The notes beneath the pieces were generated by a model that saw only the letters and a list, made by a program, of their open reading frames with translations, was not told the DNA's origin and did no database searches. Position numbers and translations under genes: made by a program. Positions 50,522-61,745 of a stretch of 64,000 bases of DNA are shown in pieces (within the stretch, counting starts at the first letter, position 1; every line of letters starts with the position of its first letter). Origin of the DNA: Mercurialis annua (taxonomy: Eukaryota > Streptophyta > Magnoliopsida > Malpighiales > Euphorbiaceae); the NCBI RefSeq assembly GCF_937616625.2, contig NC_065570.1:15758001-15822000 (forward strand), read 5' to 3'.

Positions 50522-53419
50522 TGTAATATACCGTAAAAATTTAATTTATTTCTTGATGAATTTCCGATAGTTTTCTGGTCGTTTTTGGTTTAGTGGTTCG
50601 GTTTGTGGGTCAACCAAAAGGGTTGAACCACACCCTTTAAATCAGGTCTCAAAAGAGACCTGATTTGTGATGAGTCTCGTACGAGACCTTATAAATTAAG
50701 CCTGGTCTCGTTCGAGACCAGGGTTCTCGAATGAGAACCAGCTTTAAATTGCTGGTCTCGTTTGAGAACATCTTTTCCGTTTCAGGGGGGCACTTTCATC
50801 ATCCGTTTCAAACCTAATCGACCTACTTAAATACCTAAATTTCAGCCCTAATTCATTCTCCATGCTACAAACAAACTCTAGCATCCATCATCTTGCTAAT
50901 TCTCTGAGAAATCGCTGCTCATTATCGCTCTCAAAGTTTCCAGAAAATCATCGGTAAGTTCTCCTTCGTTTCTTGATCGAAATCAGAATCGTTTGATCCC
51001 GGAGATTGTAGACTCAATTCTCTACGTTTCCCCATCTCGTTTTCGCATAACGGTACGCTATCGATCTCGTTTTAATCGCCGTACGGTTTACCATTTTAAG
51101 TTTGTAAATCTGTTTCATGTATAAATGGATACTGCTGATCATTCCGTCCCTTGTTGTCCATGATTTTGCTATATGAATAATTGTGAATCTCTTGAGTTGA
51201 TGTTGTTTAAGCTTCAATGAGTTTGGTTCCTTCGTTCTCAATTCTATCGGATGTCATTCTCGGGCGGTTAAATTGCAGCGATGTCTTGAATTGATTTTTG
51301 ATGTTTATGTTGATGGTTTTGGTTTGTTTATGGATGGTAGATTGAAGTTTAATTTTGGTTGAAGGTTGAAGGTTTAAGATTTCAAATTGCTAGGTTTTAA
51401 GTTGAATTTTTTGAATTGGTTGTTTGATGTTCTGCAATTGTTATTCATGCATGGCGGGTTGACTATGTTTCAAAAGTAAAGAGACGGCTATTTGACCAGT
51501 TTAGTCACTAATTTGTTTTGATTAAATCAACTGAATTCCTTTAATTAATTACATACTGTTTTTGTCGTTAACCTTGGTATTTTATTTGAATTATAGTTAA
51601 GTTAATTATAAGCGACAAATATTTTACAATTTAAATTATAATTACTCGGGTAACTATATTTAATTTCGAATATCTAAATGGCGTGAATATTGGCTAAATT
51701 ACAATTTAGCCCTTGAATATATTTTTAACTTATTAAGTTGTTGGTTATAACTTTATATTTCATTTTGAATTATCATAACTATATTTAATTTCGAATATCA
51801 ATTTGGCATGATATTGGCTAAATTACAAATTAGCCCCTGAACGTTTTTATAACTTATTTTAGTAAGTTTTTGATTAGTAACTTTATACTTTGTTTTAATT
51901 ATAAACAAAAGTAATTAATTTGAATTCAAATATCAAATTGGCTAAAGTACAGTTTAGTCCCTAATTGGCTAAAGTACAGTTTAGTCCCTAAACTTTTATA
52001 AAATTAAAATAGTTAAGTTCTGGTTGTAACTTGGGTTACTTGAAATTGAAGTTATTGAGTTATGCATTTAAAATGGATTATTATTTTGTCGAATTATTTT
52101 TATAAATATAAACTCGGGTTTATATTTGATAATCGTTTTGAGTCGGGTTAGATTTGGGTCACCCGAAAAGTTAGGTTAGCTTGGTAGTTATTGATAACTC
52201 GGTTAATCCACTATTTGGAAATTAAATATTAATTAAATAGTTTTAAATAATATTTGTTAATTGAATTTTAAAGCGAGAACTCAATAAACTTGTATTAAAT
52301 GAACGTTTCTACCTATTCGGTATTTTAGTGTTGTTCTGGATTGTTTTATTCCAACGTGTTAATTGTGCTAGTCATATGTGGTGTCTAGTATTCTCTAGAG
52401 TTAGGGTCTGTTTTTAATAATTATTTTATTTGTCTAGACCCGTCTACTGTTCATGCTTCAGAGGCGAACCAGGATTAGTTGCTTGCCGGTTATCACGTGG
52501 ATTAGCAAACAGTGAGTTTGTACTTGCTATTTACCGCTTTATTAAGTAAATTGTTATTTTAATATCTATATATATATATATTGTACGTATATTTCGAACT
52601 GTTTGTATATTATGGCTCTTAGTTGGAACATGCTACTTAATGGGCATCATTAAGACTGCGTGCGCACCGGTAATGATCTGGGTAAGCGATTTATGGAAAT
52701 GTGGTAACTCGGTGTGAGCATAGCTCTCGGGACCAAATAGAGTAAATCGGTGTAGCACAGCTCTCGGGACTCTGGATATGGTAAAAGTGTGGTCAGTGGT
52801 AACTCGGTGTAGCTCAGCTCTCAGGACCAGGCCTATTGGATTATGTTTATTATTTAGAATTGTGGATTAGGGTTCCAACTATTATTCGTAATATCGTTAT
52901 TAAATGTTTTAAACGGTTTTCCACTTGATAAATGTAAATAGTGGTATAAACGCATCTCAGTATATCTTACCCTGTTGTTTTCCCAATTTTTTCCAGGGTT
53001 ATGATCTGAGAGAGTCTGGTGATCTCCGTCTTTACTTTTCTCGAAGGTTTCGTTTATTTTAGTAAAACTATCAAACTGTTATATTCTTAGACCACAGTAG
53101 TTGACTAGACGTCTTTATTTTTATTACAGTTGTTTGTCGCATTGGTCCGACTGGATATATTGCTTTGGCATGTTTATACTGTTTACTTTGATTATTTTTA
53201 TGCCATATTGGAGACTCGTAGTTGAACGAGTATTTATAATATTTAATGTTGAATATTATAACTGCTAAAATTAGGCTGAAGTCTCGGTTGCCCCCGAGCA
53301 TTGATTTTCTTGCAGGTTTATTATAAATATATGTTAACCGAAAGGCTAGCTACGGGTTCATGTACTACATTAACCAATACCCTAGCGCCGGTCACAATTC
53401 ATGAAAATGGGTCGTGACA
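50522..53419 (+). mobile_element. 3' LTR of element F
   Basis: 2,898 bp, TGTAATATACCG ... GGGTCGTGACA. It aligns with the 5' LTR throughout but with many substitutions and small indels. It includes the loss of one palindrome unit near 50,675 and an extra copy of 'ATTGGCTAAAGTACAGTTTA' (51939-51992). The pair is clearly more diverged than the El2 LTR pair, so F is older than El2. Confidence 0.96.
50610..50770 (+). promoter_or_regulatory. Promoter-proximal palindrome cluster of F (3' LTR)
   Basis: AGGTCTCAAAAGAGACCT, GTCTCGTACGAGAC, TGGTCTCGTTCGAGACCA and a degraded GTTCTCGAATGAGAAC, upstream of CTTAAATACC (50826-50835). One unit fewer than in the 5' LTR. Confidence 0.73.
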
Positions 53420-53988
53420 ATTTCACATGCTTCACTTCATTTAAATAGGAAATGGCTAAAGTACCGTTTAGTACTAGCTCAATCATGCACTTTAAGCCAA
53501 CTTCTAAACTAGCCGTCCGTAGCCCAAACGCAAACGATTTCCAAATTTCGTGAAAATTTTATCAAAAATAAAATAAAATATAACGAGAATAAAGATATAA
53601 TTTTCATTCCCATCCACCTTATATTTTATTCTTAATAAATCATTTTGGATTTATTAAGTCCGCATTAACTCCGCTTTATAAAATTTCTGCTTTCAAATTT
53701 TATCAAATTTTCACGATAAACTTTTTAAAATATTTCACGAATAGCAGCACCAAAAATATTCGCTGGGGACTTATGAATTATTTTCTATCCAATTCATAAA
53801 TCCATATTGTCCCCGTTAACTATGCAGTTAATCAAATTTAAATTCTACAAATTTATATTTGCAATCTTATAGCCATAATAAGGGACACTTGTAAATTAAA
53901 TTTATCTTTAAATTTAATTTACCTACTTCTGTCTAATAAAATATTAGACACGTGGCTATATTTTATCTCTTAAATTTCCGGGTTATTA
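53420..53988 (-). mobile_element. LTR-end fragment flanking element F
   Basis: About 570 bp of AT-rich non-coding DNA ending CGGGTTATTACA immediately before satellite. That is the terminal sequence of a minus-strand LTR of this general kind, but the body does not match LTRs A-D, F or G. Probably the remaining end of the element into which F inserted. Confidence 0.5.
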
Positions 53989-56497
53989 CAAAATCCTAAC
54001 GTTTCACCTTTTTAGCTATTTAAGCTAAACGTTTATAACGTTATGAAACAAATCCTAACGTTTAAAACCTTACGAAACAAATCCTAACGTTTAAAACCTT
54101 ACGAAAAAATCTAAAACGTTTCACCTTTTTAACAATTGAAGCCAAACGTTTAATATCGTACAAAACAAATCCTAACGATTCATCTAGTCAAACGATTAAA
54201 ATGTTACGAAACAAATCCAAATGTTTCACCTTTTTAGCGATTTCAGCCCAACGTTAAAAATGTTACAAAACAAATCCAAACGTTTCCCTTTTAAAACGTT
54301 TTAAAACAAATCTTAATGTTTCACCTTTTTGACTATTTAAGTCAAATGTTTGAAACATTATGAAAATAATCCAAACGTTTGAAATGATATCAAAGAAATC
54401 CAAATGTTAAAAACGTTACGAAACAAATCCTAACGTTTCACCTTTTTAGCGATTTAAGCCAAACGTTTAATATGGTACAAAACAAATCCTAACGATTCAT
54501 CTAGCCAAACAATTAAAATGTTACGAAACAAATCCAAATGTTTCACCTTTTTAGCGATTTCAACCCAACGTTAAAAATGTTACAAAACAAATCCAAACGT
54601 TTTAAAACAAATCTTAATGTTTCACCTTTTTGACTATTTAAGCCAAATGTTTGAAACATTATGAAAATAATCCAAACGTTTGAAATGTTATCAAAAAAAT
54701 CCAAATGTTAAAAACGTTACGAAACAAATCCTAACATTTCACCTTTTTAGCGATTTAAGCCAAATGTTTAAAACGTTATGAAACAAATCCTAATGTTTCA
54801 TCTTTCTGGCGATTTAAGCCACATATTTAAAACGTTAAGATACAAATCCTAACGTTTCACATTTTTTGCAATTTAAGCCAAACGTTTAAAACGTTACGAA
54901 ACAAATCCAAACGTTTAAAACGTTACGCAAAAAAATCTAAACATTTCACCTTTTTAGCGATTTAAACCAAAAGTTTAAAATGTTACGAAACAAATCCAAA
55001 CGTTTCACCTTTTGAGAATTTTAATCCACACTTTTAAAACGTTACGAAACAGATCCTAACATTTTACTTTTTTTGCTATTTAAGCCAAACGTTTAAAACA
55101 TTACGAAACAAATCCAAACGTTTAAAACGTTGCGGAAAAAATCCAAACGTTTAAAACGTTACGAAACAAATCCTAACGTTTCCCCTTTTTAGCTATTTAA
55201 GACAAACGTTTAAAACATTACGAAACAAATCCTAATATTTCACCTTTTTAGCGATTTAAGCCAAGCTTTTAAAACGTAACAAAACAAATCCAAACGTTCA
55301 AAACATTACGAAAATAATCCAAATGTTTAAACCGTTAAGAAACAAATCCAAACGTTTCACCTTTTTAGCTATTTAAGCCAAACATTTAAAACGTTACGAA
55401 CAAATCCTAATGTTTCTCCTTTTTAGCGATTTAAGTCAAACGTTTAAAATATTTCGAAACAAATCCGAACGTTACGAAAGAAATCCAAACATTTAAAGCG
55501 TTGCAAAACAAATTCTAACATTTGAAACGTTAATAAACAAATCCAAACGTTTCACCTTTTTAGTAATTTAAGCCAAATGTTTAAAATAATACAAAACAAA
55601 TCCTAACGTTTCACCTTTTTAGCTATTTAAGGCAAACGTTTAAAACGTTATGAAACAAATCCAAAAGTTTAAAATGTTACAAAACAAATCCTAATGTTTC
55701 ACCTTTTTAGCGATTTAAGCCAGACGTTTAAAACATTACGAAACAAATCCTAGTGTTTCACCTTTTTAGCAATATAAGCCAAACGTTTAAAACATTACGA
55801 AACAAATCCAAAATTTTCACCATTTTAGCTATTTAAGCCAAACATTTCAAAAGATACGAAACAAATCCTAACGTTTCACTTTTATAGCGAATTTAAGCCA
55901 AACGTTTAAAACGTTATGAAACTAATCCTGACGTTTAACCTTTTTAGCGATTTAAGCCAAAAGTTTAAAATGTTACGAAACAAATCCAAATATTTTAAAT
56001 ATTACGAAACAAATCCAAACATTTAAAACCTTATGAAACAAATCCAAACGTTTAAAATGTATCGAAGCAAATCCAATCAATTATAACGTTACAAAACAAA
56101 TCCAAACGTTTCAGGTTTTTGGCGAATTAAGCCAAATGTTTAAAATCTTACGCAACATATCCAAATGTTTAAAACGTTGAGAAACAAATCCAAACATTTA
56201 AAACGTTGCAAAACAAATTTAAACGTTTAAACATTTTAGCGATATAAGCCAAATGTTTAAAACGATACGAAACAAATCCAAACATTCAAAACGTTACGAA
56301 ACAAATCTAAATGTTTCACCTTTTTAGCGATTTAAGCCAAACGTTTAAAATTTTATGAAACAAATCCAAATGTTTCACCTTATTAGAAATTTAAGCCAAA
56401 CGTTTAAAACGTTACGAAACAAATCTTAACGTTTCACCTTTTTAGCTATTTAAGCCAAACGTTTAAAACGTTACGAAATAAATCCAACGTATAAAAC
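53989..56497. repeat. 59-bp satellite, array 3
   Basis: Same two-half unit as arrays 1 and 2. It includes a local higher-order duplication: a block of about 300 bp with 'GATTCATCTAGTCAAACGAT' at 54177-54197 recurs near 54,487 with its neighbours. It ends inside a unit at about 56,497, where a 5'-truncated LTR H begins. Confidence 0.95.
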
Positions 56498-58264
56498 GAC
56501 GAGACCAACAGGTCTCATACGAGACCTGTGTTGCTTCAAATTAGGTCTCGAACAAGACCTCATTTGATTTTGTTGGTCTCATTCGAGACCAGCAACAAAC
56601 CTGTAGGGTTCGGTTTTGACTCGTTTTCCTTATTTGTTTCAACACGTATCTAACCTAATTAATCCCTATAAGTATATAATTTTTTTAACCCTAATCTTTT
56701 CCCCTCACTTCAAACAAACCTTAGTCGCTATCCCTTTTCCAAAATCTCTGAGAATCACTAAGCAATTCATCGTCCAAAGTGTTGTGTTTATTGCTAAGCT
56801 GTTGTTCTTAGTTTCAGTTTTTGCTTAAACGACACTTCTGTAATTTAGATCGTTCTCTCTCGTTCCTAGATCAAAATCAGTTCTGTTTCGTCCCGAAAAT
56901 TGTAGACTCACGCCTCTACGATTCCATGCCTTGATTTCGCAAAACAGTACGCAATCGATCTCGTTTCAATCGTCGTCGTTTAACTGTATTGTTGTTGCAT
57001 ATAACTTTTTCTTGTTTCAATGTTTACTCCCGATTCCATTTCTTTTAGTTGGCTTTGATTTTGGTTATATTTCATGATGTTAGATCATTAGGAATGTTGT
57101 GATTCATAAACAAATTGATAGTGTTGTGATAAATCTATCCGTTTGTCACCGTTTTGATTTGTTGAATTCACGCAATAAATTCTGCCGTTTCTTGTTCGTT
57201 ATGTGGTTGTTGTGTAGATCAAACATAATGCCTAGGATCATGCTTAAGGGTTTGCGTTAGCTTCTAGGTTGTTTCTTTTCGATGATTAATGTTGCCTTGT
57301 TGTTTGAATCTTCATGCTTAAGGTTTAATGTTGCTGATGTAACTTCTTGGTGTAATGGAGGGAGTTTTTTGTTTAAAATGAAATAGATGGCTAATTAGCC
57401 ATTATGATTATTAAAATATTTATGTTGAAGCAAATGACTCCTTCAAGTTAATTACCTATTGATTTGTTTTGAAAATAACTTGAATTTCACTTTAATTTAT
57501 AAATTGGTAAATTGTAACGATAAGTGTTTTACAAACTTAAGTTAATATAATTATTCGGGTGATTATATTTGTTTTCAAATATAAAAAAATTGGCTAAATT
57601 ATAATTTAACCCTTAAATGTTTTTAAAAACTTATTTGATTAGGTTGTTGGTTATTAACTTTATGTTTGTTTTAATTATAAACAAAGATTATTATATTTAT
57701 TTTCGAATATCAATTTGGCATGAAATTGGTTAAATTACAATTTATCCCTTGAACGTTCTTAAAACTTATTTAATTAAGTTTTTGGTTTGTAACTTGGGTT
57801 ACTTGAATTTGAAGTTATTGAGTTCTGTTTTAATGGTTTATTATTTTATCAAATTATTTTTATGAATATAAACTCGGGTTTATATTTGATAAACGTTTAG
57901 AGTCGGGTTAGACTTGGGTCACCCGACAACCCACTATTTGGAAATTATGTATTATTTAAAGTTATTAAATAATATTTATAAATGGGATTTTAAAACAAGA
58001 ACTCAATAGACTTGTATTAATTGGGCATTATAAATTATTTGGATATTGTGGTTGATCTGATTGGTTCTACGTTGACTTGTTATTTGTGCTAGTCCTATGT
58101 GGTGTCTAGTACTCTGTAGAGTTAGGGTCATTTTAATAATTATTTATTTGTGTTTAGACTCGTGGACTGTTCTTGCTTTTGAGGCGAACCGAGTCTAGGT
58201 TGCTTTCCAGGAGTTATCACGTGGATTAGCAAGCAGTGAGTTTGTACTTACTATTTACCGCTTT
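56498..58264 (+). mobile_element. LTR 'H', copy 2, left part (5' end truncated)
   Basis: Plus-strand LTR lacking roughly its first 100-150 bp. It starts within a palindrome cluster (GGTCTCATACGAGACC, GGTCTCGAACAAGACC and TGGTCTCATTCGAGACCA at 56499-56595) and has a TATA-like CTATAAGTATATA (56666-56678). From 57239 it equals positions 1-1025 with a few substitutions. It is interrupted at 58264 by the second copy of LTR A and resumes at 63923. Confidence 0.88.
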
Positions 58265-58862
58265 TGTCACGACCCATTTTCATGAATCGTGACCGGCGCT
58301 AGGGCATGGGTATTGTAGTACCAACACCCGTAGCTAGCTTTCCTTATAACATACAAGTCAATTAAACCTGCAGAAAATCAATGCTCGGGGGCAACCGAGA
58401 CTTCAGCCTAATTCTAGCAGTTATAGTATTCAACATTTAAATATAACATGCTTTCCAATACTGAATTATAAATAGGCGAAAGATAAATAATTCGGAATAA
58501 TTATATAACTGCCAAAGCAATAATAATCCAGTCGAACCAATCCGACAACAACTAGAATAAAATAAAGACGTCTAATCAACTACTGCGGTCTAAGAATTAA
58601 ACAATTTGATAGTTTTACTAAAATAAATGAAACCTCCGAGAAAAGTAAAGACGGAGATCACCAGACTCTCTCAGATCATAACCCTAGAAAAAATTGGGAA
58701 AACAACGGGGTCAGATATACTGAGATGAGTTTATACCACTATTTACATTTATCAAGTGGAAAACTTTTAAAACCTTTTTAAAACATTTAATAACGATATT
58801 ACGAATAATAGTTGGAACCCTAATCCACGATTCTAAATAATAAACGTAATCCAATAGGTCTA

Positions 58863-59050
58863 GTCACGAGAGCTGAGCTACACCGAGTTACTACTGTCCA
58901 CACTTTTACCATATCCAGAGTCCCGAGAGCTGTGCTACACCGAGTTACTCTATTTGGTCACGAGAGCTGAGCTACACCGAGTTACTACTGTCCACACTTT
59001 TACCATATCCAGAGTCCAGAGAGCTGTGCTACACCGAGTTACTCTATTTG
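58863..59050. repeat. 94-bp tandem duplication inside LTR A copy 2
   Basis: Units 58863-58956 and 58957-59050, each beginning GTCACGAGAGCTGAGCTACA. Copy 1 (from about 1623) has the unit once. It increases the triplet-repeat count from three to five and post-dates the large duplication. Confidence 0.9.
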
Positions 59051-59127
59051 GTCCCGAGAGCTATGCTCACACCGAATTACCACATTTCCATATATACCTT
59101 ACCCAGATCATTGTCGGTGTGCACGCA

Positions 59128-61745
59128 TGTAATACCCCGTGTTTTTCCGGCTAGTTCCGATGAACTTTCCAATATACCTTGGATTTGTTTGAGTTGGTTT
59201 GACTTCTCGAAAACATGGTTTGAAGGTTCATGACCTCTTGAATGATGTTTTATGATGTTTTGAGTGTGGTTTGGGTCATCGGATCGATTCTGAGCTTAAA
59301 GTCAAATTTCACATTTTTTCCTTCTTGGGCAGAAAAGTTAGCGGTCGCCAACTTTAGTTAGCGGTCGCAACTACTTTGCGGTCGCGAACTATAGTTCGCG
59401 GTCGCCAACTTGCACTGTACAGTTCGCCGTTTTTCTATAAATACCACCTTATTCGACCTAAATCAATTTTGAACTTTTCTTAAAACCCTTTTGCGGCTGT
59501 CACTCTCAGATTATCATCTCCTATTGATTCCTCAACCTATTTTCTTCAATTGTAAGTATTTTAATCAACTATTTCAACATTTAATCCCTTAAAACTCATT
59601 CAATCGATTTCTTATTAATTGTTCTCTATTATATGTTGCTATAGGCTGAATTGAGTTATTATTTTTCTGGGTTTTCTCTATTGGATCATTATTAATCTAT
59701 TTCAAGAGGTTAGTGGTTCTAATCCTTTGCTTTGAATTGTAGAGATTGTTAGATATTGGTTTACTTTATTACTTTGGGTGATATAGCATGTTGTATATTC
59801 TATTTTGACTTGATTGAAATCTGAGATTTCATACTTTGGGTGTTGTTGTTGTTAATTGTTGATGTTCTTACTTGATTAGCTTGGAATCATTGTTTAGACT
59901 AAGGGCTATGTGATTTGGTATGTGGTTATGAATTAAATTATGTTTCTCTTTCTATAAAAATCTGGAAATACGTATATAAATTGGTAATAGGTGGCTAGTT
60001 AAGAATCTTACATTGGGTGACTTGAGATCATTGGCTAGACTTAAGTGTGGTACTAAATTGTAGGTTTCTATAAGTAATCCGATGTTTTAAAGGCATATAA
60101 ATGTGGCTGGAAATTATCTTTTCAAAAGGGTTATTTTGATAGTTCTAATACGTTGGGCTAATTGATTGAATTGGAAATTGTTGGACAAATCGTTTATAAG
60201 TTAAGATAAGTTACCATTGTTTTGATAGTGGATTAAAAAGGTAATTTCAAATCTGAATTGGTTAGTTTATAAGTGTTCATAATCATTGTTGTATCTATTT
60301 AAAGTGATTTAACACGTTGTGTTTATTTGGGTAATCTTTTTCCAAGTGTTGGCTTAAGTGTTGGCGTGTTGTTACAATTGGATTGTTAGTGATGTTAAGT
60401 GTTGAGTTCCTTTGTTTCAAGTTAATATTATTGTAAAGATATTCCGGATTTTTAAATTTGGTTTATACATTGGTTTTGGGTGGGTTAGACTTTGGTCGCC
60501 TGACATGTGGGAAGAAATTGAGCATAGTGATGACTCGGTTGACTCACTACCTTGGAATCACTTATTTGAAATAAAGTTGATTTGGATTTTTGCCCACTCC
60601 GGTTTATGTTTTAAAGGTCGGGAACTTAACTTAACATGACTTGTTGTTGGCTTGTTATTTTATTGAGTATTGTGTTTATTTTGATGGGCTTTACCTTGAC
60701 TTGTCGTTTGTGCTAGTCCTATGTGGTGTCTAGTACTCTTTAGAGTTAGGGTATGTTTTTAATTATTATTTATACCTTGTTTAGACCCGTCGACCGTTCG
60801 TACTTCGGAGACGAACCATGATTCGATTGCTTGCGAGGTTGTCACGTGGATTAGCAAGCAGTGAGTTTATATCGCTATTTACCGCTTTATTAAGTAAATT
60901 GTATTTTGTATATATGTATATATTGTATAAACAGATTTCGAATTGTTTTCGGCATTATGGATCTGAATTGGAACGGGCTACTCGATGGGCATCATCGAGA
61001 CTGTGTGCGCACCGGTATGATCATATATGGTATTTGAGGTAGGTTAGAGATACGTCTCACCTAGTGAGGGCGCCGGTGGAAGATACGTCTCCTGGGACTC
61101 ACATGTTTTATTCGAGTGACAGTCGGGGATCGGTTATTGAGATACGTCTCACCGACACGACAAGATTTAGTATATTGTGGTTTAGGGTTTCAATGCTTAT
61201 CCATAATGATAAATTGCTTTACAAATGTTTTAAAAGTGTTTTAAAGGTTTTCACTTAATAAATGTAAATAGTTATATGAACTCATCTCAGTATATCTGAC
61301 CCCGTTGTTTTCCCAATTTTTCCAGGGTTATGATTTTGAGCGAGTCAGCTGGTCTCCGATTCTTTATTTCCTCGGAGGTCTTATTTTTATTAAAGTTATT
61401 AAATTGATTTTATTCTTAGACCGCAGTAGTAATTAGAAGTCTTATTTGTCTAATACTTGTTATACAATTATTCAATTGATTTATATATTATTTAGCATTC
61501 TTATATTAACTTGGGTTAATATGTATTTATGCCATGTTGGAGACTCGCAGTTGTTCGAGCACTTAATATATAAATGTGATTATTATAAACTGCTAGAATT
61601 AGGCTGAAGTCTCGGTTGCCCCCGAGCATGGGTTTCTTGCAGGTTTATGTACTTATATGGTTATCCGCAAGGCTTGCTACGGGTTTTGGTACAGCCATAC
61701 CCATACCCTAGCCCCGGTCGCGATTCATGAAAATGGGTCGTGACA
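59128..61745 (+). mobile_element. Solo LTR 'G' with perfect target duplication
   Basis: 2,618 bp on the plus strand, TGTAATACCCC ... GGTCGTGACA, flanked by ACGCA at 59123-59127 and 61746-61750. The equivalent site in copy 1 (near 1790) is empty. It is closest to the El1 LTR, sharing the GAGATACGTCTC triplet (61047-61157) instead of the GAGAGCTGAG form. It has a TATA box CTATAAATAC (59435-59444) and a donor-like GTAAGT (59552-59557). Confidence 0.97.
59336..59428 (+). promoter_or_regulatory. Promoter-proximal palindrome cluster of LTR G
   Basis: Repeats of AGTTAGCGGTCGCCAACT and the perfect 16-bp palindrome GCGAACTATAGTTCGC, ending with AGTTCGCC. The TATA box CTATAAATAC begins seven bases later at 59435. 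This is the clearest example of the cluster abutting the core promoter. Confidence 0.78.

Larger units (their letters stand above)
42240..53419 (+). mobile_element. Element F: full-length degenerate chromovirus (Ty3/gypsy, probably Tekay/Del-like)
   Basis: 11,180 bp on the plus strand: 5' LTR 42240-45156, PBS 45161-45172, gag 45498 onward, protease, RT, RNase H, integrase, chromodomain, PPT 50511-50521 and 3' LTR 50522-53419. Termini are TGTAATA...GTCGTGACA. The chromodomain after integrase marks it as a chromovirus; long LTRs and the VKVLWRNHSVEECTWE-type chromodomain suggest the Tekay/Del clade, which is an inference. Stops, frameshifts and small deletions make it non-autonomous. The flanks TAAGC and ATTTC do not match, so a clean target duplication is not visible. 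Confidence 0.95.

Noticed and set aside
42235..53424. A 5-bp target duplication for element F
   Set aside because: The left flank TAAGC and right flank ATTTC do not match, so I do not claim one.
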